Assembly (NCBI RefSeq): GCF_000526795.1
Contig: NZ_JAGT01000001.1
Location: 2,958,501 to 3,022,500, forward strand
Origin: Ruminococcus flavefaciens AE3010
GTDB taxonomy: Bacteria > Bacillota > Clostridia > Oscillospirales > Ruminococcaceae
Length of the DNA: 64,000 bases
Reading direction: 5' to 3'
Position numbers and translations under genes: made by a program. The notes beneath the pieces are model-generated. The model saw only the letters and a list, made by a program, of their open reading frames with translations, was not told the origin of the DNA and ran no database searches. Of this stretch, positions 1 through 8,590 are shown in pieces (the first letter of the stretch is position 1; every line of letters starts with the position of its first letter).

Positions 1-994
1 ACATATCGTTCCAGCAGAGAACATATCCGGGAGGAGCGTAGTAGTCGATGTACTGCTCACAGGCTTCAAGGTAGTCATGGTCCTGTGTGATAAGGTAGAG
101 CCAGCCTGCCGCAAAGCAGAAGTCGTCCTCCCACTTGTTGGAGGTGTAGAAGCTCATAGGACCGTCGCCGCCTGCGCCGACCTTCTTCTCGTTCTTGTTT
201 GCGAAGTCAAAGAGCGCCTTTGCATAGTCGAGACACTTCTCGGCGTACTCGGGGTCGGTGTCCTTGAAGTTGTAGTAGTTGATAGCTAAAGCCGCCGCGC
301 TTTCGGAAACATCATCTGTGGTAGGGAGCTCGGAGGTGGCAAAGAATGCAGGGCGTCCCATAGCGTCTATCTCGGGAGACTGCCAGTAGGAATGGTCAAC
401 GCTTCCGTCGCCCACCTGATAGCAGAACGCAAGGACGTCGCCGTTCTTGTCGCGGAATGTGCTCTTCATGAAGTAGTCGCAGAAGTAGCGGCAGATAGTC
501 TCGGCGTGGGCGTCCTGACCTGTCTCCTTGTAGGCGTCGCGGAACTCATAATAGCCCCATGAAACAACAGAAGCGGCATAAGCCTCGGGAAGTCCGAACT
601 TTACGTGGTCGCCTGCGTCGTGGAAGCCGCCTGCAACGTCGATGAAGCCGTCGCCGTCGGGGTCGAGGATATCCTTGTACTTGGTCATGAAATCCTCAGG
701 GAGATTAGTGCCGAAGTGGTCGTCATCAATAGAGTGCATAGGCACCTTTGCGTCGTATACGTGGCAGTTTCCGCGCCATGAAAGGCGGTTGTTTTCGGCA
801 ACTCCCGTACCGCACATATTGGCGTCGTAGAAGTACAGGGTGTACTGTAAGAGCTTAGCCCAGTTGTTCTCTGTCTCCGTATAGTCCACTACATCGGGCG
901 TAGCCTTTGCGAATGCAGGGAGAGCCGCCGCAGAAGCCGAAACAGCAGTCACTGCCGCAGCTGTAAAAGCGAACAGGCGCTTGAATATTTTCAT
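1..994 (-). CDS. Glycoside hydrolase family 9 cellulase, 5' part (runs off window)
   Basis: Secreted endoglucanase-type enzyme that hydrolyses beta-1,4-glucan. I translated this strand by hand: it starts MKIFKRLFAFTAAAV, a clear signal peptide ending near AFA, followed by a GH9 catalytic domain. Hallmarks are LLQYTLYFYDANMCGTG, LSWRGNCH and GGFHDAGDHVKFGLP, which holds the paired aspartates used to activate the catalytic water. The frame stays open to base 1, so the C-terminal catalytic acid region and any CBM or dockerin lie outside the window. The start has GAAAGGA about 9 bases upstream. GC-rich core codon use. The family call is firm; the exact substrate is inferred. Confidence 0.93.
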   Translation of the reverse strand, partial: MKIFKRLFAFTAAAVTAVSASAAALPAFAKATPDVVDYTETENNWAKLLQYTLYFYDANMCGTGVAENNRLSWRGNCHVYDAKVPMHSIDDDHFGTNLPEDFMTKYKDILDPDGDGFIDVAGGFHDAGDHVKFGLPEAYAASVVSWGYYEFRDAYKETGQDAHAETICRYFCDYFMKSTFRDKNGDVLAFCYQVGDGSVDHSYWQSPEIDAMGRPAFFATSELPTTDDVSESAAALAINYYNFKDTDPEYAEKCLDYAKALFDFANKNEKKVGAGGDGPMSFYTSNKWEDDFCFAAGWLYLITQDHDYLEACEQYIDYYAPPGYVLCWNDM

Positions 995-1014
995 AAACTC
1001 AGTCCTTTCTGATT

Positions 1015-1275
1015 TGTAGCCTTTAGCCGTTAGCCTTTAGCTGTAAGGCTGAATGCCGAGTGAATATTGTCATAACTTAATTTTACCGCATATCGCCGCA
1101 AATGTCAACGCATAACTTGCGGTTTTGTTTTTTGTAGGGGACGCCGCCTTCGGCGTCCCGTAATGCAAGAGAGGGCGTCCCTTAACGGGCGGCGGAACGC
1201 CGCCCCTACAAGCTAACGGCTAATGGCTAACGGCTGATAGCTTGGGCGGATAATATCCGCCCCTACAATAGGCTA
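1015..1275. repeat. Intergenic repeat cluster with GC-rich hairpins
   Basis: No gene is visible between the cellulase and the TrkA/RyR gene. The stretch is built from short repeats. TTAGCC-rich heptads at about 1018-1050 reappear inverted at about 1210-1240. Between and beside them sit GTAGGGG-type units that fold into perfect GC-rich hairpins: GACGCCG around CGGCGTC near 1140-1158, GGCGGCG around CGCCGCC near 1189-1206, and GGGCGGAT around ATCCGCCC near 1244-1263. This is the look of a dispersed multicopy chromosomal repeat. Function unknown. Confidence 0.6.
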
Positions 1276-1309
1276 AAGCCCATATTTAGCTTTGCTAAAT
1301 ATGGGCTTT
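1275..1309 (-). terminator. Hairpin overlapping the end of the RyR gene
   Basis: Perfect 16-bp inverted repeat (1275-1290 and 1294-1309, loop of 3). The minus-strand stop codon at 1295-1297 lies inside it, so the last codons of the TrkA/RyR gene are part of the stem. No strong T run follows. Confidence 0.55.
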
Positions 1310-3250
1310 ATATCTCGCCATAAGTGACATAAGGTCGTATTTGCACATTTCGGGCTTGGTCTCCATAAGTCTCTGCTGAGTAACAAGGCAGGGGTTCCTG
1401 CGGAACTTGTCGCTGCGCTCTCCCGAGCGCCAGCCTATGGAAGCCATATAGCAGCACCAGCGGCGGTGCTCCAGAGCAGCAAGTCCGTAGGCGAAGCTGT
1501 CCTTTTTCAGCTTTTCCAGCACCTCTTCCTCAGAGCCGTTCATCTGCCATGCAGAGCCTGTATACCTCATAAGGGAGCCGTCCCTGCCAAGGAGCTCTTC
1601 AAGCTTTTTGGCAAGCTCTGCGCCGTTTTCAGCGGCAAGCTTGGGAATGATATCGTTCTTTACTTCGTCGTGATATGCGGCAGCCTTGCTTGAGGAGCGG
1701 CGGAAAAGACGAAGCCTGTTCCACTCCTGCTCGGGGTCCTCGTCGGAGTTGTCAGCAGTGCCTGTTTCGTCAGCGGTTATGAGCTTGATATTGTTGTAGA
1801 AGTGGTTGTAATCCTTGGCGCGGCGGTCTACCTCGCGGTTGATTATCATGTCGAGGGTGATGACTATGCTTCTGTCGTCGATAAGGCTTACATCTGCAAG
1901 GGAGCTGTTCTCGGCGGAGATATAGCCTGCAAGACGTCTGTCGGTGTCCATGCGCATGAGGATAGGCAGTTTAAGACCGCGCTCGTCAAAGAGCTCCTCA
2001 AGCTGTATGGCACAGTGCACGGAAAGGTCGATATTTTCAAGAGCTATGACAGCATAGGTGTATGGCTCGGTGTCAAGCTTGCTGCGTATGGTGTCGTAGA
2101 AGCTGAGGTGTGAGATGTTCAGCTCGTGGAAGTTTATTTCCAGAAGTCCGTCTGCGGCGTCACTTTTCATGGTGACTTTGCTGTCGGTCATATCGAAGGT
2201 ATCGCGGCTGAGCTGATTGAGGAACACAGCCTTTTTAGCCTTGATGTTGCTGTCAAAAACGTCGATGATTATGCGGTTGCTCTCGTGTACCACGCCCAGA
2301 TTCATTGCCTGCAATACCGCCTGCTGACCAAGCTGACCGAAGCCTGCCACCAGCAGGTGAGCGGTCCAGTCTTTCAGGGGAGTGTCAGTGTCCTTGTATA
2401 CGGTATGGAGCGGGTGGTCGGAGTACATCTTGTGTATCTGCATCTCGGGAAGTCCCACCAGTTCAAGGTCGAAGAAAGCTTCCGTGCCTGCGGCACTGTT
2501 GTAGTACTCGGCGATAAGCCTGCCGATGCCCTCTTCCTCGCACCTGCATGATATCTTAGCTCCCTGTGCAAGCTTTATCCTCTCGGAGGAGTCCTTTTCA
2601 TTCAGTCGAAAGAGCTGCAAAAGGGAGAAGTTCCTTATGGACGAGCTTTCAAAGAGAATGATGTTGGTCGCTATCTCCAAGCGGGTCTTTGAAAGCAGTG
2701 ACTGGAGCTCCGACTCAGCCGCTTTGAGTACGTCGGCGTAGTGGACTACATAGCCTGCCTTGTTGAGGCGGTATATCTCCTCGTTGTCGATAGACTCCGT
2801 AGTAACGATGTGGATACAGTTTTTCTTCGGGTCGGACTTGTTGTTCTTCAGCATTGACTTTACATCGCTGTTATAGCCGAATACCACAATGTGTCGGCAG
2901 TTCTTGTCTCTGCGGAAGAATATGATGAAGCGGAGCAGGCGCTCCAGAAACTTGTATATGAACGAGATAGTGCAGTAGGGCGCGGTGAATACCGCGATAC
3001 AGTAGGCGTAGCCTATGCACTTGTTGAGAACCGAGGGATTGTCCTTCATAAAGGCGACGGTGTCCTTGATAGTTACCGAAGCCTTGAAGCCGAATGCGTT
3101 GATGCTGTTTTGCAGCACCAGCAGCACCTTGAAGAAGGAATCATAATTCTTATAGTATATGATACCCTGTGCAGTTGCTATCAGGAATGACAGCACTGCC
3201 AGCAGGAATATCAGCCTTGTCGTATTCTTACGACCTTTGTTATTGCTCAT
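1295..3250 (-). CDS. Membrane protein with two TrkA-N-like Rossmann domains and C-terminal RyR domain
   Basis: A 651-residue predicted membrane sensor. The N-terminus has a hydrophobic segment at about 12-34 and a second hydrophobic region at about 78-112. Two nucleotide-binding folds follow: a first TrkA-N-like fold (HIVVFGYNSDVKSML, about 120) and a second with a classic glycine motif (LLVAGFGQLGQQAV, about 300). The last 80 residues match the RyR domain (AALEHRRWCCYMASIGW). RyR and TrkA-N combinations are known from comparative genomics of nucleotide-sensing conflict systems. The gene starts 13 bp after the TIR gene on the same strand, with AAAGGA before the ATG, so the two are very likely co-transcribed and work together. 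No ion-channel filter is seen. The ligand is unknown. Confidence 0.75.
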   Translation of the reverse strand: MSNNKGRKNTTRLIFLLAVLSFLIATAQGIIYYKNYDSFFKVLLVLQNSINAFGFKASVTIKDTVAFMKDNPSVLNKCIGYAYCIAVFTAPYCTISFIYKFLERLLRFIIFFRRDKNCRHIVVFGYNSDVKSMLKNNKSDPKKNCIHIVTTESIDNEEIYRLNKAGYVVHYADVLKAAESELQSLLSKTRLEIATNIILFESSSIRNFSLLQLFRLNEKDSSERIKLAQGAKISCRCEEEGIGRLIAEYYNSAAGTEAFFDLELVGLPEMQIHKMYSDHPLHTVYKDTDTPLKDWTAHLLVAGFGQLGQQAVLQAMNLGVVHESNRIIIDVFDSNIKAKKAVFLNQLSRDTFDMTDSKVTMKSDAADGLLEINFHELNISHLSFYDTIRSKLDTEPYTYAVIALENIDLSVHCAIQLEELFDERGLKLPILMRMDTDRRLAGYISAENSSLADVSLIDDRSIVITLDMIINREVDRRAKDYNHFYNNIKLITADETGTADNSDEDPEQEWNRLRLFRRSSSKAAAYHDEVKNDIIPKLAAENGAELAKKLEELLGRDGSLMRYTGSAWQMNGSEEEVLEKLKKDSFAYGLAALEHRRWCCYMASIGWRSGERSDKFRRNPCLVTQQRLMETKPEMCKYDLMSLMARYKAHI

Positions 3251-3263
3251 CTGTCATGTCCTT

Positions 3264-6200
3264 TCAGGCTTCGCCCAGCGCCGAAAGATAAGCCTTTGCG
3301 GCGTCGAGGAGCTGCTGTGTGGTGTATATGGGGAACAGACCTGTCTTGTTCCTGCCCTCGTCGCTGATGAATACCTTGTCGGCTGCGGCAGGAGCTGCTG
3401 CAAAATCGTCTATCCTGTAGCGAACAGTGAATCTTGCTGTGTCAAGGAGCCATGCCTGAGACTTGTCCCATACGGCGTATACGCGGCTCTTATCAGCAGA
3501 GGGCTTTGTTTCAAAGAGCACTGCATTTTCGCTGTTTGATTCGTATATGTCGTTAATGTAATCGTTGGCGAAGTCAAGTCGGCAGCTTCTGCCCGTGAAG
3601 CCCTCGGAGTTCATCTCGTAAAGGCATGAGTCACGGCAGAGCACGGCGAATGTATCGTCGGTGACTGCGGCAGCGGAGACAGGCTCCTGACTTGTACCGC
3701 TGAGTGAGACCTTGTTTTTCAGCTTGCCTGTATCAACGTCAAAGAGTACCACGGTGCGGTCGCTGAAAAGTACTCCCACTGTGTCGGCGTTCTGCCAGAA
3801 TATGCGCTGTACCTCGGGACGTGAGTCATCGTTTACATTGTAGTCCAGCTCTATGTGCTGACCCACTGAGAAATCGTGAACGATAAGAGCAGACTTGCCG
3901 TCCTCACCGCTGAACTTAGCATATATAGCAGCCTTGCTGCCCGAAACGGCATACATGTTGTTTATTATTTCCCTGTCCGCAGTAAATGAGTCCTCATTCT
4001 TTACAGCCCATGTCTTGAAGCTTCCGTCGGGAGATACAAGGACCAGATCCTTTTCGCCGTTGGCTGAATAGTAAGCGCCGTCAGAGACGGGTATGAGCTT
4101 CACAGTTGAGCGCAGAGCTGAGGGTGCGTCCTTAACGGTCGCGGCTTTTCCGTCAGCCGTATCTATGCACATGGTCTTGTCATCAATGCTGTAAGTACCG
4201 CCCGAGGTCTTTTCGTTGACGTTCACTATGAGCTTACTGCCCACAAATGCAGCGCAGTTTACCTTTAGGTCTTCAAGTGCTGATACCTCGGTGCATGAGC
4301 CTGCGACAACATCGTATATGAACAGGTGATAGGTGAGCTTGCTGTCCGATCTGTACTCGCCGTTGGGATAGAATGTGGAGACAACAGCTGCCTTTGTGCC
4401 GTCGTCGGATACTGCAAGTACATCGCGGTCGTACATGAACTCTCCCATGTCAATATCGGTGTAGGAGGAGTTCTGCTTGGGGTACTGGATATAGGCTGTA
4501 TTGGAGTAATTTTCGGCAGTGACATACTTGCCGAGACTGTAGCTGCAAAGGGAGACCTTTGTATCCATGGTCTGCACTCTGTAAGCGGCATTGTCGGCTT
4601 CATCGCCTGTTATGTAGCTGTTGAGGCTTACTGCAAATTCCGCGCCGCTGTCAAGAGTGAACATCACCAGACCGTTCTTACTGAACGAAACGTCTACCAT
4701 TTCGCCGTCAACAGTGATATTCTTTATAAGCTTGCCGTTTTCGTAGTCCACAAAGGAGACAGTGCGGTTGGTGGTCACAGCCAGAACGTCGTGCTCATAT
4801 TTGGTGTTGCCTGCAGGCATGATGAACATCTTTCCCTTGTTCTGATAGTTCACGGGAACAGCGGTGCTCCACTTTTTCTCCTTCATGTCCTTGTCATAGC
4901 GTGTGAACTCGGTGGTAAGATTGAACGCCATGACGCTGCATGCAGCCGTAACAGGCTCGTCGCTGAAAAACTGCAAATAGCAGTTGTTGACGCCTGCGGC
5001 AACGGGGAACTTTATCTCTGCTTCGTTTTTGAGACTGAGAGCATGATCCTTTATCTCAAAGGCTTTCAGCTTGTTGTCGTCGCTGCAGGTGTAAACTATG
5101 CCGTCGCGTACACCCTTTATTTCAAAGCCGAGGTACAGACCCATAGACTTTTCGTTGAAGTTGAGCTTTACTGTGTCGGTTATCTTGCCTGTTTCGCGGT
5201 CGATTATCTCAAGGTAGAAATAGTCTCCCATGATAGCTGTGCCGCTTGTGAGCTCTTTTTTCTCCTGATACATACGCAGAATGTACTGCTCGTCCATGAT
5301 GATATCATGGTAGGCGAATGCGTTCTCAGACCTTGGAACGCTCCACTTTATCTCGCCTGTTGCGCCGTCGATACGCCAAAGGTCTCTGTCAGAGTTGTAT
5401 ATGTACACGTCGCCGCCTGTGCCGGGCTCGTCCTCTTCGACTGAGTGAACGAAGTAGGTGTATATCTTATTGAATACGGAGCTGTTTTCGTAGGTGACAC
5501 TGCTTGGGGAGCTTGTATTGGTGAAGTATGTACCTGTCTTGTCGGGACTTACATCGAAGTAAGCCGTCAGCTCGTTGGAGCTTCCCGACTTTGACGCGAA
5601 CTCGCTGTCGGAAGCTGATATTTTCTTTATGAGCTTGCCTGTCTCGGCGTCCCAGAAGTAAACTCCCGTGGCGTCCTTTGAGACTACGGTTTTGCCGCCG
5701 CCCATGAACGACAGCTGCTCCACGGCGCAGTCATGCTTCAATGAGAGCTGAGGTGCCAGCTGAGTGTGATCGAACATGCCCAGTTCACGGGAAAGAGCAT
5801 ACTCCGCTTCGGGAAGTATTGGCTTTTCCTCGCCTGCCGAGGGCAGAGCTGCAACGGCTTTTTTTATGGCGGGGATAAGACTGCTCTCCTTGAAGAGGTT
5901 TTCGGACTCCACAGCAAGGTGACCTGCGTTCTCAACGAGGAGCTCGCTGTTCTTGTTCTCAATTTCCTGATTCTGTTCAAGTATCTGGTCGTTCTGCTTC
6001 TGTATCTGCTTGTTCTTGCCGCTGATAGTCACAGCCGAAGCAACGCTGATAATGGATATGAGGGAGAGTATTCCCGACACGCCGCCGAAGATACGTCTTC
6101 TCTTTGCAGCCTCGCGGCGCTTCTCGCGCTGGAAGAGATCGTTGAAGTCGCAGCCCAGCAGGGGAGCAGCGATACGCAGGTATTCCGTGTTCAGCTTCTT

Positions 6201-6677
6201 CATGGAGTCCTTCAGGTTGTCTGCAACTATATTGGCAGCAAGGGGCTCAACGTCAACCTTGACCGTGACCTCCTCGCCCTTTTCGTTGGTGGTGGTCACC
6301 TCGGCGTAGGTGAGCTCCTCGGGGAAGGACTCGCGGGGATCGCCGTTTACCAGCAGGGTGATAATGTTGGTGTTCTTGTTGTCGTGGAGCTCGCGGAAAC
6401 GGGTAAGCTCCTGTAAGCACCACTTGGATTCTTTATACTGGGGGGAGCAGATAACGATGAGGTACTCCGACGACTCGATAGCGTTCTTGATTATCTCGCT
6501 GAGGTCGCTGCTGGACTGGAGCTCCGAAACATCGCGGAAGATACGCCAGTTTTCTTTTTTAACGCCAAGGGACTTTGGCGGCTTGTAGGCTTCAAGAAGC
6601 TTCTGTAATCTCTCTGCCGCCTGCATATCGGGCTCGATATGGCGGTAGCTGATAAAAGCTTTATATTTGTATTCCAT
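3264..6677 (-). CDS. TIR-domain membrane protein with C-terminal beta-propeller-like repeats
   Basis: 1137 residues. An N-terminal TIR domain (about 4-125) begins YKAFISYRH and contains CSPQYKESKWCLQEL, where Glu90 fits the catalytic glutamate of NAD-cleaving TIR enzymes. A basic stretch, one transmembrane segment (about 197-218) and a Gln/Asn-rich coiled coil (about 219-250) follow. The remaining roughly 850 residues are repeating beta-rich units of the WD40/quinoprotein kind (for example VYFWDAETGKLIKKI), probably a sensor propeller on the outer face. The start has AAGGAG 8 bases upstream. Known: bacterial TIR proteins deplete NAD or make signalling nucleotides in antiphage defence. Inferred: the downstream TrkA-N/RyR partner senses or responds to that nucleotide. 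Confidence 0.8.
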   Translation of the reverse strand: MEYKYKAFISYRHIEPDMQAAERLQKLLEAYKPPKSLGVKKENWRIFRDVSELQSSSDLSEIIKNAIESSEYLIVICSPQYKESKWCLQELTRFRELHDNKNTNIITLLVNGDPRESFPEELTYAEVTTTNEKGEEVTVKVDVEPLAANIVADNLKDSMKKLNTEYLRIAAPLLGCDFNDLFQREKRREAAKRRRIFGGVSGILSLISIISVASAVTISGKNKQIQKQNDQILEQNQEIENKNSELLVENAGHLAVESENLFKESSLIPAIKKAVAALPSAGEEKPILPEAEYALSRELGMFDHTQLAPQLSLKHDCAVEQLSFMGGGKTVVSKDATGVYFWDAETGKLIKKISASDSEFASKSGSSNELTAYFDVSPDKTGTYFTNTSSPSSVTYENSSVFNKIYTYFVHSVEEDEPGTGGDVYIYNSDRDLWRIDGATGEIKWSVPRSENAFAYHDIIMDEQYILRMYQEKKELTSGTAIMGDYFYLEIIDRETGKITDTVKLNFNEKSMGLYLGFEIKGVRDGIVYTCSDDNKLKAFEIKDHALSLKNEAEIKFPVAAGVNNCYLQFFSDEPVTAACSVMAFNLTTEFTRYDKDMKEKKWSTAVPVNYQNKGKMFIMPAGNTKYEHDVLAVTTNRTVSFVDYENGKLIKNITVDGEMVDVSFSKNGLVMFTLDSGAEFAVSLNSYITGDEADNAAYRVQTMDTKVSLCSYSLGKYVTAENYSNTAYIQYPKQNSSYTDIDMGEFMYDRDVLAVSDDGTKAAVVSTFYPNGEYRSDSKLTYHLFIYDVVAGSCTEVSALEDLKVNCAAFVGSKLIVNVNEKTSGGTYSIDDKTMCIDTADGKAATVKDAPSALRSTVKLIPVSDGAYYSANGEKDLVLVSPDGSFKTWAVKNEDSFTADREIINNMYAVSGSKAAIYAKFSGEDGKSALIVHDFSVGQHIELDYNVNDDSRPEVQRIFWQNADTVGVLFSDRTVVLFDVDTGKLKNKVSLSGTSQEPVSAAAVTDDTFAVLCRDSCLYEMNSEGFTGRSCRLDFANDYINDIYESNSENAVLFETKPSADKSRVYAVWDKSQAWLLDTARFTVRYRIDDFAAAPAAADKVFISDEGRNKTGLFPIYTTQQLLDAAKAYLSALGEA

Positions 6678-6758
6678 CTCAAATCTCCTTATATGTTATT
6701 CATATAAGGTTATTGTAGCATATAATCGCAGAAATAGCAATGATTACGGCAAAAAAAA

Positions 6759-6779
6759 TAGCCCCGAGCTTTGGGGCTA
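6759..6779 (-). terminator. Intrinsic terminator of the dockerin gene
   Basis: A 7-bp GC-rich stem (TAGCCCC/GGGGCTA) followed on the minus strand by a run of eight T, just downstream of the stop of the gene at 6788-7837. Confidence 0.8.
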
Positions 6780-6787
6780 TATAGCAG

Positions 6788-7837
6788 TTATTTTATCAGG
6801 GATTTTATTCTGTTTTCTGTTTCGACTTGTATTCCATCAAAGTCTCCCTCACTGGCAAATGCGCCACAATCTCCTTTATAGTTACTTCCAGAGCAATATC
6901 TACCTACTCCTAATGTATAATATAAAGAAGCTACATTATTTGCAGCAAAATCATATTGACCATTAAATAGGATGTCTTCCATTATATTATTTAATTCCGA
7001 ATAGTCTCCTGTTGCGTCGCCATTCTTTTTGGCATTTTCTAGCATATTCATGAAATCTCCAATATCCCTATTAAATGTGAATTCGTTGAAATCAACATCG
7101 GAATTACATACTTTTTCTACTAAAGAAATATCGTAGAAATATTGTATGCCATCTCGTATATCTGCGTCATTATATCCAGCAAATATTTCACTTAATACTC
7201 CATCTTTATAGTTTAGATTTTCATTTAATAAAAGTATTGCAACTTTTGATCCTTTTTCTCCATTTAAATAAATATCTTCTCCATTCCAACCTGTTGTCGA
7301 TACTCCTCTACCTCTAAATACACAATCATTTAGTTCTTTGGCAAAGTAATTGAATACTTCAGCACTTTGTGTAATGTTTTCCAATGTGTATTCATAGGTT
7401 GTGGGCTCTGTTGTTGTCTGCGTTGTTGTGGTGGTTGTCGCGGCTGCTGCTGTTGTCGTTGCTGTGACAGATTCTGTGGGGGCTTCATTGGGGTTCTTTA
7501 TATATTCAGAAAGATTGAAATAACCGCCGATAGATCTATACGCATAATAGCTCAGTACTATGGAAGCGTCTACCGCGTTTACAAGTCCGTCATCGTTCAC
7601 GTCCTGAGTGATAAGCTCGTAGTCGCTGGGCTTGTCGGTCGATGTGGAGTACCTTGCATAATTGGAGAGAATTATTGAAGCGTCCACGGCGTTTACTGCG
7701 CCGTTGTTGTCGGCGTCCCCAAGATCTAATGCGAATTTGACTTTGCCATTGGTGTAGATTCCTGCGGCGTTTACGCACAGTGCGCTTCCCAGAAGTGCGC
7801 CAGCCGAAAGAAATGCGGCAGCTATCCTCTTTAGCAT
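6788..7837 (-). CDS. Secreted dockerin protein with unknown C-terminal domain
   Basis: 349 residues. Signal peptide (1-25), then a type I dockerin with two calcium-binding repeats, DADNNGAVNAVDASIILSNY (41-60) and DVNDDGLVNAVDASIVLSYY (79-98). A Thr/Ala-rich linker follows (about 122-147), then about 200 residues I do not recognise. Dockerins plug enzymes into cohesins of a cellulosome, which fits a fibre-degrading Ruminococcus. An N-terminal dockerin is the less common order. The DNA for the dockerin is GC-rich like the core, while the C-terminal domain is clearly AT-rich, so the gene looks like a recombinational chimera. RBS is a GGGGGAA stretch before the ATG. The dockerin call is secure, the function is not. 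Confidence 0.85.
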   Translation of the reverse strand: MLKRIAAAFLSAGALLGSALCVNAAGIYTNGKVKFALDLGDADNNGAVNAVDASIILSNYARYSTSTDKPSDYELITQDVNDDGLVNAVDASIVLSYYAYRSIGGYFNLSEYIKNPNEAPTESVTATTTAAAATTTTTTQTTTEPTTYEYTLENITQSAEVFNYFAKELNDCVFRGRGVSTTGWNGEDIYLNGEKGSKVAILLLNENLNYKDGVLSEIFAGYNDADIRDGIQYFYDISLVEKVCNSDVDFNEFTFNRDIGDFMNMLENAKKNGDATGDYSELNNIMEDILFNGQYDFAANNVASLYYTLGVGRYCSGSNYKGDCGAFASEGDFDGIQVETENRIKSLIK

Positions 7838-7915
7838 AATGAGTTCCCCCTTTTTGGTAGTATACTATAATTATAGCGTATCTGCGGATTTTGTCAACTG
7901 CGCTGTAAAAACAAA

Positions 7916-7943
7916 ATAGCGGCTCACAAAAGTGAACCGCTAT
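7916..7943 (-). terminator. Stranded terminator of the ancestral tRNA-Thr gene
   Basis: Stem ATAGCGG/CCGCTAT with internal pairing, followed on the minus strand by TTTTGTTTTT. It lies directly beyond the tRNA 3'-end remnant, so it was most likely the terminator of tRNA-Thr before island 1 inserted. Confidence 0.65.
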
Positions 7944-7945
7944 AA

Positions 7946-7988
7946 GAGCTGATGATCGGACTTGAACCGACGACCTACGCCTTACCAA
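7946..7988. repeat. Left attachment site of island 1 (43-bp copy of tRNA-Thr 3' end)
   Basis: Identical over 43 bp to 33195-33237, which is the 3' part of the intact tRNA-Thr gene. After base 7988 the match to the tRNA stops. The copy contains the acceptor 3' strand, T arm and part of the anticodon arm and is not a functional tRNA. It sits 600 bp from a complete integrase gene. This is the standard signature of tRNA-targeted integration. Confidence 0.93.
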
Positions 7989-8103
7989 TGGCAGAAGTAG
8001 CTTTTTACGATTTTTTATAATCTTTCATATATGGCTATATATAGCGAAAAAATAGAATCGGGTTTTGAGCGGATTTTTGCGATTTTTGACTTCTTTTTAT
8101 ATC

Positions 8104-8124
8104 AACAATGACAGATTAATGACA
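8104..8124 (+). repeat. Candidate integrase arm-type site, left copy
   Basis: A 21-bp sequence (AACAATGACAGATTAATGAC plus A) identical and in the same orientation at 33103-33123. The two copies lie 115 bp inside the left core and 71 bp inside the right core, so they would flank the core in the excised circle as arm-type sites do. Confidence 0.65.
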
Positions 8125-8153
8125 CTTTTTTAGTTGGGGATGAAATGATAAAA

Positions 8154-8180
8154 GAGGCAAAGTGAAATCTCCTTTGCCTC
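8154..8180 (-). terminator. Hairpin downstream of the small HTH gene
   Basis: 9-bp stem GAGGCAAAG/CTTTGCCTC. The T run is weak on the minus strand and short on the plus strand, so efficiency is uncertain. It separates the attachment region from the gene at 8219-8419. Confidence 0.5.
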
Positions 8181-8218
8181 TTCTTGGTGTTGAGATATTT
8201 TTGATATCTTAAATATTA

Positions 8219-8419
8219 TTAGCCCCAAATGCGCTTATCTTCAAGAGCCATTTTTACGCAATCCCAAAGATGTTGTACGTCATCTGAGTCAACTTCTCCC
8301 TTATTGAACCTATATCTAAATGTTGAAGGAGAAATGTGCATGTAAGCTGCAACCAACTCGATTGTTAATCCTTGTGAATGAATTTCATTTTTTAATTCAT
8401 TATAAACGATACGGATCAT
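8219..8419 (-). CDS. Small helix-turn-helix protein at island end
   Basis: 66 residues, starting MIRIVYNELKN after a good RBS (AGGAGTGAT). The middle, LTIELVAAYMHISPSTFRYRF, reads as a helix-turn-helix of the XRE/CI kind. It lies between the integrase and the attachment site on the integrase strand, where recombination directionality factors are often encoded. Regulator or accessory factor of excision; not identified further. Confidence 0.6.
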   Translation of the reverse strand: MIRIVYNELKNEIHSQGLTIELVAAYMHISPSTFRYRFNKGEVDSDDVQHLWDCVKMALEDKRIWG

Positions 8420-8590
8420 TGAATATCACTCCTGTTTTATTATTCATCAAATCAAAAGTGTAATCTTTATTATCTCAACACTATGAACCGTACCAAACCA
8501 CGACTATACACAAAGATTATGATGTTTATATAAAAGCTGTAATTGAAGTTTTTTCAATAACAAGCTTATATATCGTTGTAATTATTAATA

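Noticed and set aside
2126..2551. A 141-codon plus-strand frame opposite the TrkA/RyR gene
   Set aside because: Shadow frame of a well-supported gene with Rossmann motifs on the minus strand.
4326..5444. A 372-codon plus-strand frame opposite the TIR gene
   Set aside because: It is a shadow of the GC-rich TIR/propeller gene: no RBS, no domain, and the minus frame has clear protein motifs.
7946..7988. A second tRNA-Thr gene
   Set aside because: Only the 3' part is present; the sequence diverges in the anticodon arm and no cloverleaf can form. It is an attachment-site copy.
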